A stretch of 40,562 nt of DNA from Caulobacter vibrioides (lineage in GTDB: Bacteria > Pseudomonadota > Alphaproteobacteria > Caulobacterales > Caulobacteraceae), in NCBI GenBank assembly GCA_001449105.1, contig LNIY01000096.1:1-40562 (forward strand). Reading direction: 5' to 3'. The notes below the pieces were generated by a model. That model searched no databases, was not told the origin of the DNA, and worked only from the letters and a program-made list of their open reading frames with translations. A program made the translations under genes and the position numbers. This document shows, piece after piece, positions 8,719 through 17,104 of this stretch (its first letter is position 1; each line of letters opens with the position of its first letter).

Positions 8719-8914
8719 GGGCGGATCCTTCGGAAGACCGGGCGTCGGGGCGCGAAACGGGCCGGCCAGGGCGTCGGAAATCCGACTCGGACGGCGGAGA
8801 TTCGACGAACCATGCCCCCGACGCCGCCACCGCGCTCGCGAAAAATCGCCCTCGCAGGCCCCTGCGACATCTTTTTCGCCGGCAGAAACCCTTATGCGCC
8901 AAGGGATCGCGCAG

Positions 8915-8923
8915 TTATCCACC
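8915..8923 (+). promoter_or_regulatory. DnaA-box-like nonamer
   Basis: TTATCCACC matches the DnaA consensus TTATCCACA at 8 of 9 positions. It lies between the divergent ggt gene and tRNA-Arg. A single near match may be chance. Confidence 0.25.
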
Positions 8924-8953
8924 GAACTTGGCGACTTTCTTGCGACAAGACGC

Positions 8954-8982
8954 TTGCGCACCCCAGGGGTACGGGGTATCTC
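8954..8982 (+). promoter_or_regulatory. Possible promoter of tRNA-Arg
   Basis: TTGCGC (8954-8959) and TATCTC (8977-8982) are 17 bases apart, ending 24 bases before the tRNA. The -35 resembles that of the tRNA-Lys promoter; the -10 is weak. Confidence 0.35.
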
Positions 8983-9006
8983 CCCCGCCTCGCCGCAAGG
9001 CAGTGC

Positions 9007-9083
9007 GCGCCCGTAGCTCAGCTGGATAGAGCATCAGACTACGAATCTGAGGGTCGGACGTTCGAATCGTTCCGGGCGCGCCA
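9007..9083 (+). tRNA. tRNA-Arg (anticodon ACG)
   Basis: A full cloverleaf: acceptor stem GCGCCCG/CGGGCGC, D arm AGCTCAGCTGGATAGAGC, anticodon stem-loop TCAGA-CTACGAA-TCTGA with anticodon ACG (A34 normally becomes inosine, reading CGN codons), T arm GGACG-TTCGAAT-CGTTC, discriminator G, and an encoded CCA. Confidence 0.97.
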
Positions 9084-9157
9084 TTCTTCTTCTCCTTGAA
9101 GAACCTCCTGAAAATTCAGAGTTGCCGGCGCGGCGGGTTTGGCCTTAGCGCTGCGGC

Positions 9158-9619
9158 ATGACCGTTTCCGTACTCTTCGTCTGCCTGGGCAACATCTGTC
9201 GCTCGCCGCTGGCCGAGGCCGCGTTCAGGCTGGAGGCGCAGCGGCTGGGGCTGGACGTGGTCGTGGACTCGGCCGGCACCGGCGGCTGGCACGCGGGCGA
9301 TCCGCCGGACCGGCGGGCGCAGGCGACCGCGCGGCGGCACGGGGTGGAGATCGGCGGCTATGCGGCGCGGCAGGTGACGACCGCCGACTTCGAGCGCTTC
9401 GACCACGTGGTGGCGCTGGATCTCGACAATCTGCGCAACCTCAAGCGTTTGGCGCCGGCCGGGAGCCGGGCGCGGCTGAGCCTGCTGCTCGACCATGTGG
9501 ACGGCCGCGCAGGAGAGGCCGTGGCCGATCCCTACTATGGCGACGACGCCGGGTTCGAGATCACCTGGGCCGACGCGGCGGCCGGGGCGCGCGGGCTGGC
9601 GGCGAAGATCGCGCGATAG
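9158..9619 (+). CDS. Low-molecular-weight protein-tyrosine phosphatase
   Basis: A 153-residue cytoplasmic phosphatase. The P-loop is at the N-terminus, VCLGNICRS, with nucleophile Cys9 and Arg15 (CX5R). The general acid is Asp124 in ADPYYG. Length and layout match the family (Wzb/arsenate-reductase-like fold). The start ATG puts the P-loop at the usual distance from the N-terminus. It stands alone after tRNA-Arg; no capsule kinase or ars gene is nearby, so the substrate cannot be told. Confidence 0.93.
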   Translation: MTVSVLFVCLGNICRSPLAEAAFRLEAQRLGLDVVVDSAGTGGWHAGDPPDRRAQATARRHGVEIGGYAARQVTTADFERFDHVVALDLDNLRNLKRLAPAGSRARLSLLLDHVDGRAGEAVADPYYGDDAGFEITWADAAAGARGLAAKIAR

Positions 9620-9671
9620 GCGCCTTGAGCGTCATGAAGAAGGACGTCCAGATCAGCGGAAGCTGAAAACG

Positions 9672-9779
9672 TCCCCCCTCCGGCCCTCCGGGCCACCTCC
9701 CCCAGAGGGGGAGGATCTATCAGCGCCGAGCCAGGCCCCTCTGGGGGAGCTGTCGCGGAGCGACTGAGGGGGTCCCCCT
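9672..9779. repeat. Dispersed palindromic repeat pair, family D
   Basis: The same unit as at 6888-6933 (GGCCC-tcc-GGGCC then CCTCCCCC-aga-GGGGGAGG, up to GAGGATCTA) is followed by a second half containing CCCCTCTGGGGGAG and GACTGAGGGGGTCCCCC. It fills the gap between the convergent phosphatase and TetR genes. Confidence 0.7.
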
Positions 9780-10419
9780 ACCCCAAATGCACCCGGATCA
9801 GGCTGCGCGCGGCGCGGGCCACCGAGCGGGCCGGGCCGTCGGCGCCGAGGGTGACGCGGGCGGTGTAGGAGCCCTCCATCAGCAGCATCAGGGCGTCGGC
9901 CAGCTCGTCGTCGGCGGCGCCGGCGCGGCGGCACAGGTCGATCAGCCGGCCGTGCAGCGAGCGCTTGTAGTTCACCGACACCTGCTGGGCCGGGTGGTTC
10001 TCCTCGTGCAGCTCGATGGCGGCGTTGGCCAGCGGGCAGCCATGGATGTTCATGTCGCAGGCCTTGGTCTCGAAGGCGTCGAAGATCGCCTCCAGCTGGC
10101 CGCGCGGGTCGCTGCAGCACATGGCCGTGACGCCGTCCCACCAGGCCCAGTATTCGCGCTCCTGCTCGCGCAGCACCTCGGCGACCAGCTCGTCCTTGGA
10201 CGGGAAGTTCCGGTACAGGGTCATCTTGGTGGCCTCGGCCTCGGCCGCGATGGCCTCGACGCCGACGGCCCGGATGCCGTGTTGGTAGAAGAGCTCGCGG
10301 GCCGTCTCGAAGATCCGGTCGCGGGCGGGTCTCTTGGACGCCGGCGGACCGTCCGGCGCGCACGCCGTCCCGGCTCCCAGCTCCCCCGAGCCGACCTCCC
10401 CAGATTTTCTCGCAGCCAT
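9778..10419 (-). CDS. TetR-family repressor, probably of the adjacent RND pump
   Basis: A 213-residue one-component regulator. After a loose 30-residue N-terminal tail comes the TetR DNA-binding domain (about 33-80): RDRIFETARELFYQHGIRAVGV, then the recognition helix region ATKMTLYRNFPSKDEL. The C-terminal half is a helical ligand and dimer domain with several cysteines. It is transcribed away from the efflux genes and shares with them a 168-base region holding two similar palindromes, the standard arrangement for a repressor that controls itself and the pump and is released by a pump substrate. A GCGAGG ribosome site precedes the ATG. The target is inferred from position. Confidence 0.88.
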   Translation of the reverse strand: MAARKSGEVGSGELGAGTACAPDGPPASKRPARDRIFETARELFYQHGIRAVGVEAIAAEAEATKMTLYRNFPSKDELVAEVLREQEREYWAWWDGVTAMCCSDPRGQLEAIFDAFETKACDMNIHGCPLANAAIELHEENHPAQQVSVNYKRSLHGRLIDLCRRAGAADDELADALMLLMEGSYTARVTLGADGPARSVARAARSLIRVHLG

Positions 10420-10447
10420 TTTCGCAGCACCTCGCCTTGACGTGAGA

Positions 10448-10463
10448 GTTACCGGTCAGTATC
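10448..10463. promoter_or_regulatory. Second TetR operator candidate (imperfect)
   Basis: Read on the minus strand, GATACTGACCGGTAAC matches the perfect palindrome at 10479-10494 at 13 of 16 positions. It lies 29 bases upstream of the TetR start codon. The two centres are 31 bp apart, about three helical turns, so two dimers could bind the same face of the DNA. Confidence 0.5.
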
Positions 10464-10478
10464 TCTCCGCCATGGAGT

Positions 10479-10494
10479 GATACCGAACGGTATC
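10479..10494. promoter_or_regulatory. TetR operator candidate (perfect palindrome)
   Basis: GATACCG-aa-CGGTATC is an inverted repeat with two perfect 7-base arms in the divergent region between the TetR gene and the RND operon. ACCG/CGGT half-sites are common for TetR proteins that control RND pumps. A possible TetR promoter on the minus strand (TTGACT 10527-10532, 17 bases, GATTTA 10504-10509) would place its start just before this site. Confidence 0.65.
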
Positions 10495-10587
10495 GTCACA
10501 TCCTAAATCGTCATTCCGCCGAGCCAAGTCAAGCAACAGACCCTGCGACATTTCTCCCCCTCTTACCCCTTGAACGGAGCGCAAGCC

Positions 10588-10767
10588 ATGCCGAACGCGA
10601 GCGACATCACCGCCGCCCCCGAAGCGACCCAGGCCTGCCTCTCCACGGGGTGGCTGGCCACCGCCGCCTGCCACGGCCGTTCGATCCAGCGCTGGCTCGA
10701 CCGGGCCACGGCCCCCAAGCCCCGTTCCCGGTCCTCCCGGCCGTACCGTCCTCCCACCTGGGAATAG
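10588..10767 (+). CDS. Possible small protein upstream of the RND operon
   Basis: An open frame of 59 codons starts at ATG 10588 after a GGAG ribosome site and stops 59 bases before the efflux adaptor gene. Almost every codon ends in G or C, as in real genes here, and it lies in the expected leader of the operon mRNA. The peptide is soluble, with two Cys, four Trp and an Arg/Pro-rich basic tail. I recognise no family. It could be a small protein, a translated leader that tunes expression of the pump, or chance in high-GC DNA. Confidence 0.35.
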   Translation: MPNASDITAAPEATQACLSTGWLATAACHGRSIQRWLDRATAPKPRSRSSRPYRPPTWE

Positions 10768-10826
10768 TCCGAGCGTCCCCCTCCCCGTCCGCTCCTCCCC
10801 GAGCGTCTTTCTCGACAGGTCTTCCG

Positions 10827-12002
10827 ATGCGCCAAGCCATCAACACCTTCGCCGGCCTCGCCGCGCTGGCGGTCCTTTCCGCCTGCAGCGCCCAGGCCAA
10901 GCCCGAACAGGGCCCCGCCCCCGCCGTCCAGGTCACCGTCGCCGACGTGGCCTTCAAGTCGCTGCGGCAATGGGACGACTTCACCGGCCGCCTGGAAGCG
11001 GTCGACACCGTCGACATCCGCCCCCGCGTCGGCGGCTACGTGAACAGCGTGCGGTTCTCGGAAGGCGCCTATGTCCGCAAGGGCCAGGTGCTGTTCGAGA
11101 TCGACCCGCGCCCGTTCCAGGCCGACGCCGCCCGCGCGAGCGCCGAGGTGGCCCGCGCCAAGGCCGGGCTGGACCTGGCCGTCGTCAACCGCGAGCGCGG
11201 TCAGCGGCTGATCGACCAGAACGCCCTGGCCCGCAGCGAATTCGACCGCCTGGCCTCGGAAGAGAAGGCCGCCCAGGCCAACCTCGCCGCCGCCCAGGCC
11301 GCCCTGCAGACCGCCCGCCTGAACCTGGAATGGACCCGCGTGGTCTCGCCGATCGACGGCCGCGTCTCCAAGGCCCGCATCACCCGCGGCAACCTGGTCA
11401 CCCAGGCCGACATGCTGACCACCGTGGTTTCGGATGCGCCGATCTATGCGGCCTTCAGCGCCGACGAGCAGACCTTCCTGAAATACGCCGCCGCCGAGCG
11501 CGGCAAGGAAAGCCCGGTCTACATGGGCCTGATGACCGAGGACGGCTATCCGCACGAGGGCAAGCTGTCGTTCATCGACAACGCCCTGGACGCCAAGAGC
11601 GGCACGATCAGCGGCCGGGCGATCTTCGCCAACGCCGACGGCAAATTCACGCCAGGCCTGTTCGCCCGCATCCGCCTGGTCAGCGCCGCCGCCCAGACGG
11701 TGGCCCTGGCCCCCGACCGCGCCATCGCGACGGATCTGGGCAAGCGCTACGTGATCGTCGTCGACCAGGCCAACAAGGCCCAGTACCGCCCCGTCGAGGT
11801 GGGTCCGCTGGCCGGCAACCTGCGGGTCGTCCGCCAGGGCCTCAAGCCCGGCGACCGGGTGATCGTCGGCGGCCTGCAGAAGGTCAAGCCGGGCGACACC
11901 GTCGCCCCGGTGGCGGTGAAGACGCAAGCCGCCGATCTGGGCCAGCTTGAGGTCGGCCCCCGGAAGGTGGCCTCGGTCGCGACCGCCGTGCAGCAGAACT
12001 GA
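10827..12002 (+). CDS. RND efflux periplasmic adaptor (membrane fusion protein)
   Basis: A 391-residue HlyD/AcrA-type adaptor that joins the inner-membrane pump to the outer-membrane channel. It has a lipoprotein signal (LSAC, Cys20), then the lipoyl/barrel-sandwich halves around an alpha-helical hairpin (about 95-165; SEVARAKAGLDLAVVNRERG onward, rich in Ala, Gln and Glu). The second lipoyl half has TRVVSPIDGRVSKARITRGNLV, and beta-barrel and membrane-proximal domains follow (to about 365). The start at 10827 opens the signal peptide; the longer frame upstream is untypical. It is the first canonical gene of the adaptor-pump-channel operon, under the putative TetR control region. Confidence 0.93.
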   Translation: MRQAINTFAGLAALAVLSACSAQAKPEQGPAPAVQVTVADVAFKSLRQWDDFTGRLEAVDTVDIRPRVGGYVNSVRFSEGAYVRKGQVLFEIDPRPFQADAARASAEVARAKAGLDLAVVNRERGQRLIDQNALARSEFDRLASEEKAAQANLAAAQAALQTARLNLEWTRVVSPIDGRVSKARITRGNLVTQADMLTTVVSDAPIYAAFSADEQTFLKYAAAERGKESPVYMGLMTEDGYPHEGKLSFIDNALDAKSGTISGRAIFANADGKFTPGLFARIRLVSAAAQTVALAPDRAIATDLGKRYVIVVDQANKAQYRPVEVGPLAGNLRVVRQGLKPGDRVIVGGLQKVKPGDTVAPVAVKTQAADLGQLEVGPRKVASVATAVQQN

Positions 12003-12015
12003 CAAGCGGCGTGAA

Positions 12016-12108
12016 ACCCTCGTCCTTCGACAAGCTCAGGATGAGGGTTTCGACTGACCCGCCCCTCGCAAAAGTAGCCCTCATCCTGAGCCTGTCGAAG
12101 GACGAGGG
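12016..12108. repeat. Dispersed repeat pair, family C
   Basis: Two inverted copies of one unit (CTCGTCCTTCGACAAGCTCA, near 12019, and CTGAGCCTGTCGAAGGACGA, near 12086) face each other across a short spacer, so the RNA can form a long hairpin inside the efflux operon between the adaptor and pump genes. A second pair of the same family is at 22541-22629. This unit is widespread in alphaproteobacterial genomes. Confidence 0.75.
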
Positions 12109-12123
12109 CGGCCCCTCTGAACG

Positions 12124-12160
12124 CTCCCCTCCCCCTTCAAGGGGGGAGGGAACGACCCCT
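12124..12160. repeat. Short palindromic repeat (family E half)
   Basis: CCCCTCCCCCTTCAAGGGGGGAGG is a near-perfect hairpin resembling one half of the paired repeats at 15383-15497 and 31686-31806. It lies just before the RND pump gene. Confidence 0.5.
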
Positions 12161-12189
12161 TACGTCCCTCCCCTCGCCGGACGCTCCCC

Positions 12190-15100
12190 ATGAACTTCGC
12201 AAAATTCTTCGTCGGACGACCGCGGTTCGCCGCCGTCCTGTCCATCGTCATCTTCATCGCGGGGCTCGTGGCCCTGCCCAACCTGCCGATCAGCGAGTAC
12301 CCCGAAGTGGTGCCGCCGACCGTCGTGGTGCGCGCGGCCTATCCGGGCGCCAACCCGTCGGTGATCGGCGAGACCGTGGCCTCGCCGCTGGAACAGGCCA
12401 TCAACGGCGTCGAGGGGATGATCTACCAGTCGTCCCAGTCGGCCTCGGACGGGGCCATGATCCTGACCGTGACCTTCGCGCTCGGCACCGACCTCGATAA
12501 GGCCCAGGTGCAGGTGCAGAACCGCGTCGCCCAGGCCCTGCCGAAACTGCCCCAGGAGGTGCAGCGCATCGGCGTGACCACCAACAAGGCCTCGCCCGAC
12601 CTGACCCTGGTCGTGCACATGATCTCGCCCAACAACCGCTACGACATGCTCTATCTGAGCAACTACGCGCAGCTGAACGTGCGCGATCGCCTCAAGCGCA
12701 TCGACGGCGTGGGCGACGTGCAGATCTTCGGCGCCGGCGCCTACTCCATGCGGGTGTGGCTGGATCCGGAGAAGGTCGCGGCGCTCGGCATGACCGCCGG
12801 CGACGTCGTGCGGGCCTTGCGCGAGCAGAACGTGCAGGTGGCCGCCGGCCAGCTGGGCGCGCCGCCCAACGCCGGCTCGGGCGCCGAATTCCAGCTGTCG
12901 ATCAACGCCCCCGGGCGCCTGACCGACGAGGACCAGTTCCGCGACGTCATCATCCGCTCGGGCGCCGACGGCCAGATCACCCGCCTGGGCGACGTGGCCC
13001 GCGTGGAACTGGGCGCCAACAACTACGCCCTGCGCTCCCTGCTGGACAACAAGTCGGCCGTCGCCGTGCCGATCTTCCAGCGCCCCGGCTCCAACGCCCT
13101 GGAAATGGCGTCCGAGGTCAAGAAGACCATGCAGGAGCTGAAGAAGGATTTCCCCGAAGGCGTCGACTACGAGATCATCTACGACACCACCGCCTTCGTG
13201 CAGGAAAGCATCGACTCGGTGGTCCACACCCTGATCGAGGCCATCATCCTGGTGGTCATCGTGGTGGTGATCTTCCTGCAGGGCTGGCGGGCCTCGGTGA
13301 TCCCGCTGCTGGCCGTGCCGGTGTCGCTGATCGGCACCTTCGCGATCATGCTGCTGCTGGGCTTCGGCCTCAACGCGCTCACCCTGTTCGGCCTGGTGCT
13401 GGCCATCGGCATCGTCGTCGACGACGCCATCGTCGTGGTCGAGAACGTCGAGCGCCACATCGAGAACGGCCTCAGCCCGCCCGAGGCCACCCGCAAGGCG
13501 ATGAGCGAGGTCACCGGCCCGATCATCGCCGTGGCGCTCGTCCTCTGCGCCGTCTTCATCCCCACGGCCTTCATCACCGGCCTGTCGGGCCAGTTCTACC
13601 GCCAGTTCGCCCTGACGATCGCCATCTCGACGATCATCTCGGCCGTCAACTCGCTGACCCTGTCGCCGGCCCTGGCCGCCGTGCTCCTGAAGTCGCACCA
13701 CGCGCCCAAGGACCGCTTCCAGAAGCTGATCGACCGCCTGCTGGGCTGGCTGTTCGTGCCCTTCAACAAGGTCTTCCACCGCGCCTCGAACGGCTATGTC
13801 CGCGGCGTGAAGGCGACCCTGGGCCGCTCGACCGCCTCGCTGTTCGTCTATGGCGGCCTGCTGCTGCTGACGGCGCTGGCCTTCGCCCGCACCCCGTCCG
13901 GCTTCGTGCCGCAGCAGGACAAGGCCTATGTGGTCGCCGTCGTGCAACTGCCCGACGCCGCCTCGCTGGACCGCACCGAGGCCGTGATCAAGCAGATGGG
14001 CGACATCGCCATGAAGACCCCGGGCGTCGAGCACTCGGTGGCCTTCCCGGGCCTGTCGGCCAACGGCTTCATCAACAGCCCCAATTCCGGCGCGGTGTTC
14101 TTCCCGCTCAGCGACTTCAAGGACCGCCGGAGCAAGGAGCTCTCGGCCGGGGCCATCGTGGGCCAGCTGAACCAGAAGTTCGCCGCCATCCCCGACGCCC
14201 AGATCGCGGTCTTCCCGCCGCCGTCCGTGCAGGGGCTGGGCACCATCGGCGGGTTCCGCATGCAGATCGTCGACAAGGCCGGCCTCGGCTCCGACGAGCT
14301 CTACAAGCAGACCCAGGCGATAATCGCCAAGGCCCAGAAGGATCCGGCCCTGGCCGGCGTCTTCTCCAGCTACCAGGTGAGCGTGCCCAAGATCCAGGCC
14401 GACATCGACCGCGAGAAGGCCAGGGCCCAGGGCGTGTCGCTGACCGACCTCTTCGAGACCCTGCAGGTCTATCTGGGCTCGCTGTACGTCAACGACTTCA
14501 ACCGCTTCGGGCGGACCTACGAGGTCAACGTGCAGGCCGACCAGGACTTCCGCCTGCAGCCCGAGCAGATGCTGCGCCTGCAGACCCGCAACGGCGACGG
14601 CCAGATGATCCCGCTGGGCGCCTTCGTCAGCTTCAAGGAGGCCACCGGTCCCGACCGCGAGATGCACTACAACGGCATGCTGACCGCCGAGATCAACGGC
14701 GGCCCCGCGCCGGGCTTCTCGACCGGCCAGGCCCAGGCGGCGCTGGAGAAGATCGCCGCCGAGGAACTGCCGAACGGCATCGGCTTCGAATGGACCGAGC
14801 TGACCTACCAGCAGATCCTGGCCGGCAACACGGCGATCTACATCTTCCCGCTGTGCGTGCTCCTGGCCTTCCTCGTGCTGGTCGCCCAGTACGAAAGCTG
14901 GAGCCTGCCGCTGGTGGTGATCCTGATCGTTCCGATGACCCTGCTGTCGGCCCTGGTCGGCGTGCTGGTCACCGGCGGCGACAACAACATCTTCACCCAG
15001 ATCGGCCTGATCGTGCTGGTGGGGCTGGCGTGCAAGAACGCCATCCTGATCGTCGAGTTCGCCCGCGAACGCGAGATCGAGGGCGACACGCCGCTCCAGG

Positions 15101-15375
15101 CGGTGCTCGAAGCCTGCCGCCTGCGCCTGCGTCCCATCCTGATGACCTCGATCGCCTTCATCATGGGCGTCTGGCCGCTGGTGGTGTCGCACGGGGCCGG
15201 GGCCGAGATGCGCCGGGCCATGGGCGTGGCGGTGTTCGCCGGCATGCTGGGCGTGACCGTCTTCGGCCTGATCCTGACGCCGGTGTTCTACTACGTCATC
15301 CGCCGGCTCTCGGGCCGCAAGTCGCTGGCGACCGTCAAGACGGCCCCGCCGGCGGTGGAGGCGCAGGCCCACTGA
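12190..15375 (+). CDS. RND efflux pump, HAE-1 family (AcrB-like)
   Basis: A 1061-residue proton-driven inner-membrane transporter that exports hydrophobic or amphiphilic compounds. The N-terminus MNFAKFFVGRPRFAAVLSIV is the usual first transmembrane helix with the inner-face RP motif. Twelve membrane helices in two repeats surround two large periplasmic porter and docking regions (after about 30 and after about 560). The proton-relay pair Asp411/Asp412 in GIVVDDAIVVVENVERH and its partner Lys949 in GLACKNAILIVEF are present, so the pump should work. It lies 187 bases after the adaptor, the gap being filled with palindromic repeats. Drug specificity cannot be read. Confidence 0.96.
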   Translation: MNFAKFFVGRPRFAAVLSIVIFIAGLVALPNLPISEYPEVVPPTVVVRAAYPGANPSVIGETVASPLEQAINGVEGMIYQSSQSASDGAMILTVTFALGTDLDKAQVQVQNRVAQALPKLPQEVQRIGVTTNKASPDLTLVVHMISPNNRYDMLYLSNYAQLNVRDRLKRIDGVGDVQIFGAGAYSMRVWLDPEKVAALGMTAGDVVRALREQNVQVAAGQLGAPPNAGSGAEFQLSINAPGRLTDEDQFRDVIIRSGADGQITRLGDVARVELGANNYALRSLLDNKSAVAVPIFQRPGSNALEMASEVKKTMQELKKDFPEGVDYEIIYDTTAFVQESIDSVVHTLIEAIILVVIVVVIFLQGWRASVIPLLAVPVSLIGTFAIMLLLGFGLNALTLFGLVLAIGIVVDDAIVVVENVERHIENGLSPPEATRKAMSEVTGPIIAVALVLCAVFIPTAFITGLSGQFYRQFALTIAISTIISAVNSLTLSPALAAVLLKSHHAPKDRFQKLIDRLLGWLFVPFNKVFHRASNGYVRGVKATLGRSTASLFVYGGLLLLTALAFARTPSGFVPQQDKAYVVAVVQLPDAASLDRTEAVIKQMGDIAMKTPGVEHSVAFPGLSANGFINSPNSGAVFFPLSDFKDRRSKELSAGAIVGQLNQKFAAIPDAQIAVFPPPSVQGLGTIGGFRMQIVDKAGLGSDELYKQTQAIIAKAQKDPALAGVFSSYQVSVPKIQADIDREKARAQGVSLTDLFETLQVYLGSLYVNDFNRFGRTYEVNVQADQDFRLQPEQMLRLQTRNGDGQMIPLGAFVSFKEATGPDREMHYNGMLTAEINGGPAPGFSTGQAQAALEKIAAEELPNGIGFEWTELTYQQILAGNTAIYIFPLCVLLAFLVLVAQYESWSLPLVVILIVPMTLLSALVGVLVTGGDNNIFTQIGLIVLVGLACKNAILIVEFAREREIEGDTPLQAVLEACRLRLRPILMTSIAFIMGVWPLVVSHGAGAEMRRAMGVAVFAGMLGVTVFGLILTPVFYYVIRRLSGRKSLATVKTAPPAVEAQAH

Positions 15376-15382
15376 CCTAACC

Positions 15383-15497
15383 GCTCCCCTCCCCCTCGAT
15401 GGGGGAGGGGCAGGGGTGAAGCGGCGTCGGCCGCCACCCATCCTGAGACGCTGTCACCCCCATCCCCGACCCTTCCCTCATCAAAGGGGGAAGGGAG
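15383..15497. repeat. Dispersed repeat pair, family E
   Basis: Two different palindromes (CCCTCCCCCTCGATGGGGGA... and CCCTTCCCTCATCAAAGGGG...) flank a spacer of about 60 bases. The same two halves occur in opposite orientation at 31686-31806, which identifies this as a composite mobile-like element. It separates the pump and channel genes. Confidence 0.7.
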
Positions 15498-15513
15498 ACC
15501 TTCCGAGGCTCCC

Positions 15514-16911
15514 ATGACCCTCCTTCGCACAGCCCTGATCGCCGGCGCCTCGCTGCTGGCCACGGCCTGCGCCGTCGGCCCGACCTACAAGGCCCCGACG
15601 CCCGCCCCCGTCGCCCTCCAGAACGCGACGCCCGCCGTCGCCTCCACGACCGCCAATCCCGAGGCCCAGTGGTGGAAGGCGTTCGGCGACCCGACGCTCG
15701 ACGCCCTGGTCGCCCAGGCCCTGGCCGCCAATCTCGACCTCAAGGTCGCCGTGGCCCGGGTCGACGAGGCCCGCGCCCTGTTCAAGGACGCGCGCCTGGA
15801 CCAGATCCCGCGCGTCACCGCCTCGGGCGGCTATACCGACACCAAGCAGCAGCAGCCCGGCTTCAGCGACCAGCGGGTCGAGGTCGAGAGCTATCGCGCC
15901 GGGCTCGACGCGGCCTGGGAGATCGACCTGTTCGGCCGCGTGCGACGCGGCGTGCAGGCCGCCGGCGCCGAGGCGGGCGCGGCCCAGGCCGACCTGCGCG
16001 ACGTGCAGGTCAGCGTCGTCGCCGAGGTGGCTCGCAACTATCTGGAGCTGCGCGGCGCCCAGGCCCGCCTGGCCGTGGCCCGTCGCAACCTCGAGACCCA
16101 GCGCGACACCCTGCGCCTGACCCGCGTGCGGTTCGAGGCCGGGGCCGGCGGGGCGATCGACGTCGCCAGCGCGGAGGCCCGCCTCAACGCCACCGAAGGC
16201 ACGATCCCCGAGCTCGTCACCGCCGAGACCCGCGCCAACTACCGACTGGCCGTGCTGACCGGACAGCGCCCCGGGGCGCTGGACGCCCAGCTGGCCCCGC
16301 GCGCCGAGGAGCCGGCCCCGCTGGTCGCCGCCCTGCCGATCGGCGAGGCTTCCGACTTCCTGCGCCGCCGTCCCGACGTGCAGGCGGCCGAGCGGCGCCT
16401 GGCCGCCCAGACCGCCAAGGTCGGGGTGGCCACCGCCGACCTCTTCCCGCGCGTGCGGGTTACCGGCTTCGTCGGCTTCCTGTCGGGCGCGTCGTCGGGC
16501 TTCGGAAACAGCGCCAGCCAGGCCTGGTCGGTCGCTCCGGCGGTCAGTTGGCCCGCGCTCGACCTCGGCGGCGCCCGCGCGCGACTGAAGGCGGCGCAGG
16601 CCCGCAACGACGGTGCGCTCGCGGCCTACGACCAGACGGTGCTGGCGGCGATCGAGGACCTAGAGACCGCCCTGGTCTCCTACGCCCAGCGCCAGGCCCG
16701 GCTGAAGAGCCTCGCCGACCAGGCCTCCGCCTCCCGCCGCGCCGCCGAGCTGGCCCGCATCCAGTACAAGGAAGGCGGCATCGACTTCCTGGTGCTGCTC
16801 GACGCCGAACGCACCCTGCTGGCCGCCGAGGACTCGCTGACCGTGGCCGAGACCGGCGTGAACACCGACGTGGTGGCGATCTACAAGGCGCTCGGCGGAG
16901 GGTGGAGCTGA
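15514..16911 (+). CDS. Outer-membrane efflux factor, NodT/TolC family
   Basis: A 465-residue lipoprotein channel of the RND system. The signal peptide ends in LATAC (Cys19) followed by AVGPTYKAP, the standard NodT-family start. Two repeats of coiled coil and beta-strands follow; VEVESYRAGLDAAWEIDLFGRVRRGVQ and the APAVSWPALDLGGARARL segment are the repeated strand signatures, and FLRRRPDVQAAERRLAAQTAKVGVA is the conserved second-repeat helix. It is the third gene of the operon, giving a full tripartite pump. A family E repeat lies before it and a family D-like palindrome after it. Confidence 0.95.
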   Translation: MTLLRTALIAGASLLATACAVGPTYKAPTPAPVALQNATPAVASTTANPEAQWWKAFGDPTLDALVAQALAANLDLKVAVARVDEARALFKDARLDQIPRVTASGGYTDTKQQQPGFSDQRVEVESYRAGLDAAWEIDLFGRVRRGVQAAGAEAGAAQADLRDVQVSVVAEVARNYLELRGAQARLAVARRNLETQRDTLRLTRVRFEAGAGGAIDVASAEARLNATEGTIPELVTAETRANYRLAVLTGQRPGALDAQLAPRAEEPAPLVAALPIGEASDFLRRRPDVQAAERRLAAQTAKVGVATADLFPRVRVTGFVGFLSGASSGFGNSASQAWSVAPAVSWPALDLGGARARLKAAQARNDGALAAYDQTVLAAIEDLETALVSYAQRQARLKSLADQASASRRAAELARIQYKEGGIDFLVLLDAERTLLAAEDSLTVAETGVNTDVVAIYKALGGGWS

Positions 16912-16913
16912 CA

Positions 16914-16970
16914 AGATCCTCCCCCTCTGGGGGAGGGGGCGCGCAGCGCGGGGGGGGGGCCGTTTTCAGC
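16914..16970. repeat. Palindromic repeat after the efflux operon (family D-like)
   Basis: GATCCTCCCCCTCTGGGGGAGG is the reverse of the family D hairpin, followed by GCGCGCAGCGCG and a run of nine or more G, then CCGTTTTC. It comes three bases after the channel gene stop and may help end the efflux transcript. Confidence 0.55.
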
Positions 16971-16999
16971 TGCCGTAGAGGCGGCCGATTTCGCGGTCA

Positions 17000-17052
17000 C
17001 TCCCCTCTCCGTCGGCTTCGCCGACACCTCTCCCACAGGGAGAGGGTCTTTC
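17000..17052. repeat. Palindromic repeat (family F-like)
   Basis: CTCCCCTCTCCGTCGGCTTC and CCTCTCCCACAGGGAGAGGG form hairpins resembling the pair at 22857-23048. It lies in the leader of the flavin reductase gene. Confidence 0.45.
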
Positions 17053-17104
17053 GGGTCGCCTCCCCCGTCCCTACCTGCACAGCTCCAACCCGGAGCCCCC
17101 GCCC

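Noticed and set aside
10479..10767. A riboswitch or attenuator in the leader of the efflux operon
   Set aside because: The palindrome is best explained as a TetR operator. I see no terminator/antiterminator pair or known aptamer core.
12160..15441. A very long minus-strand open frame opposite the RND pump, and similar long frames opposite gyrB (18774-21716) and other genes
   Set aside because: Their products are low-complexity (Ala, Arg, Gly, His, Gln, Asp rich) and mirror the third-position G/C of the true genes. They are shadows, with no recognisable domains.
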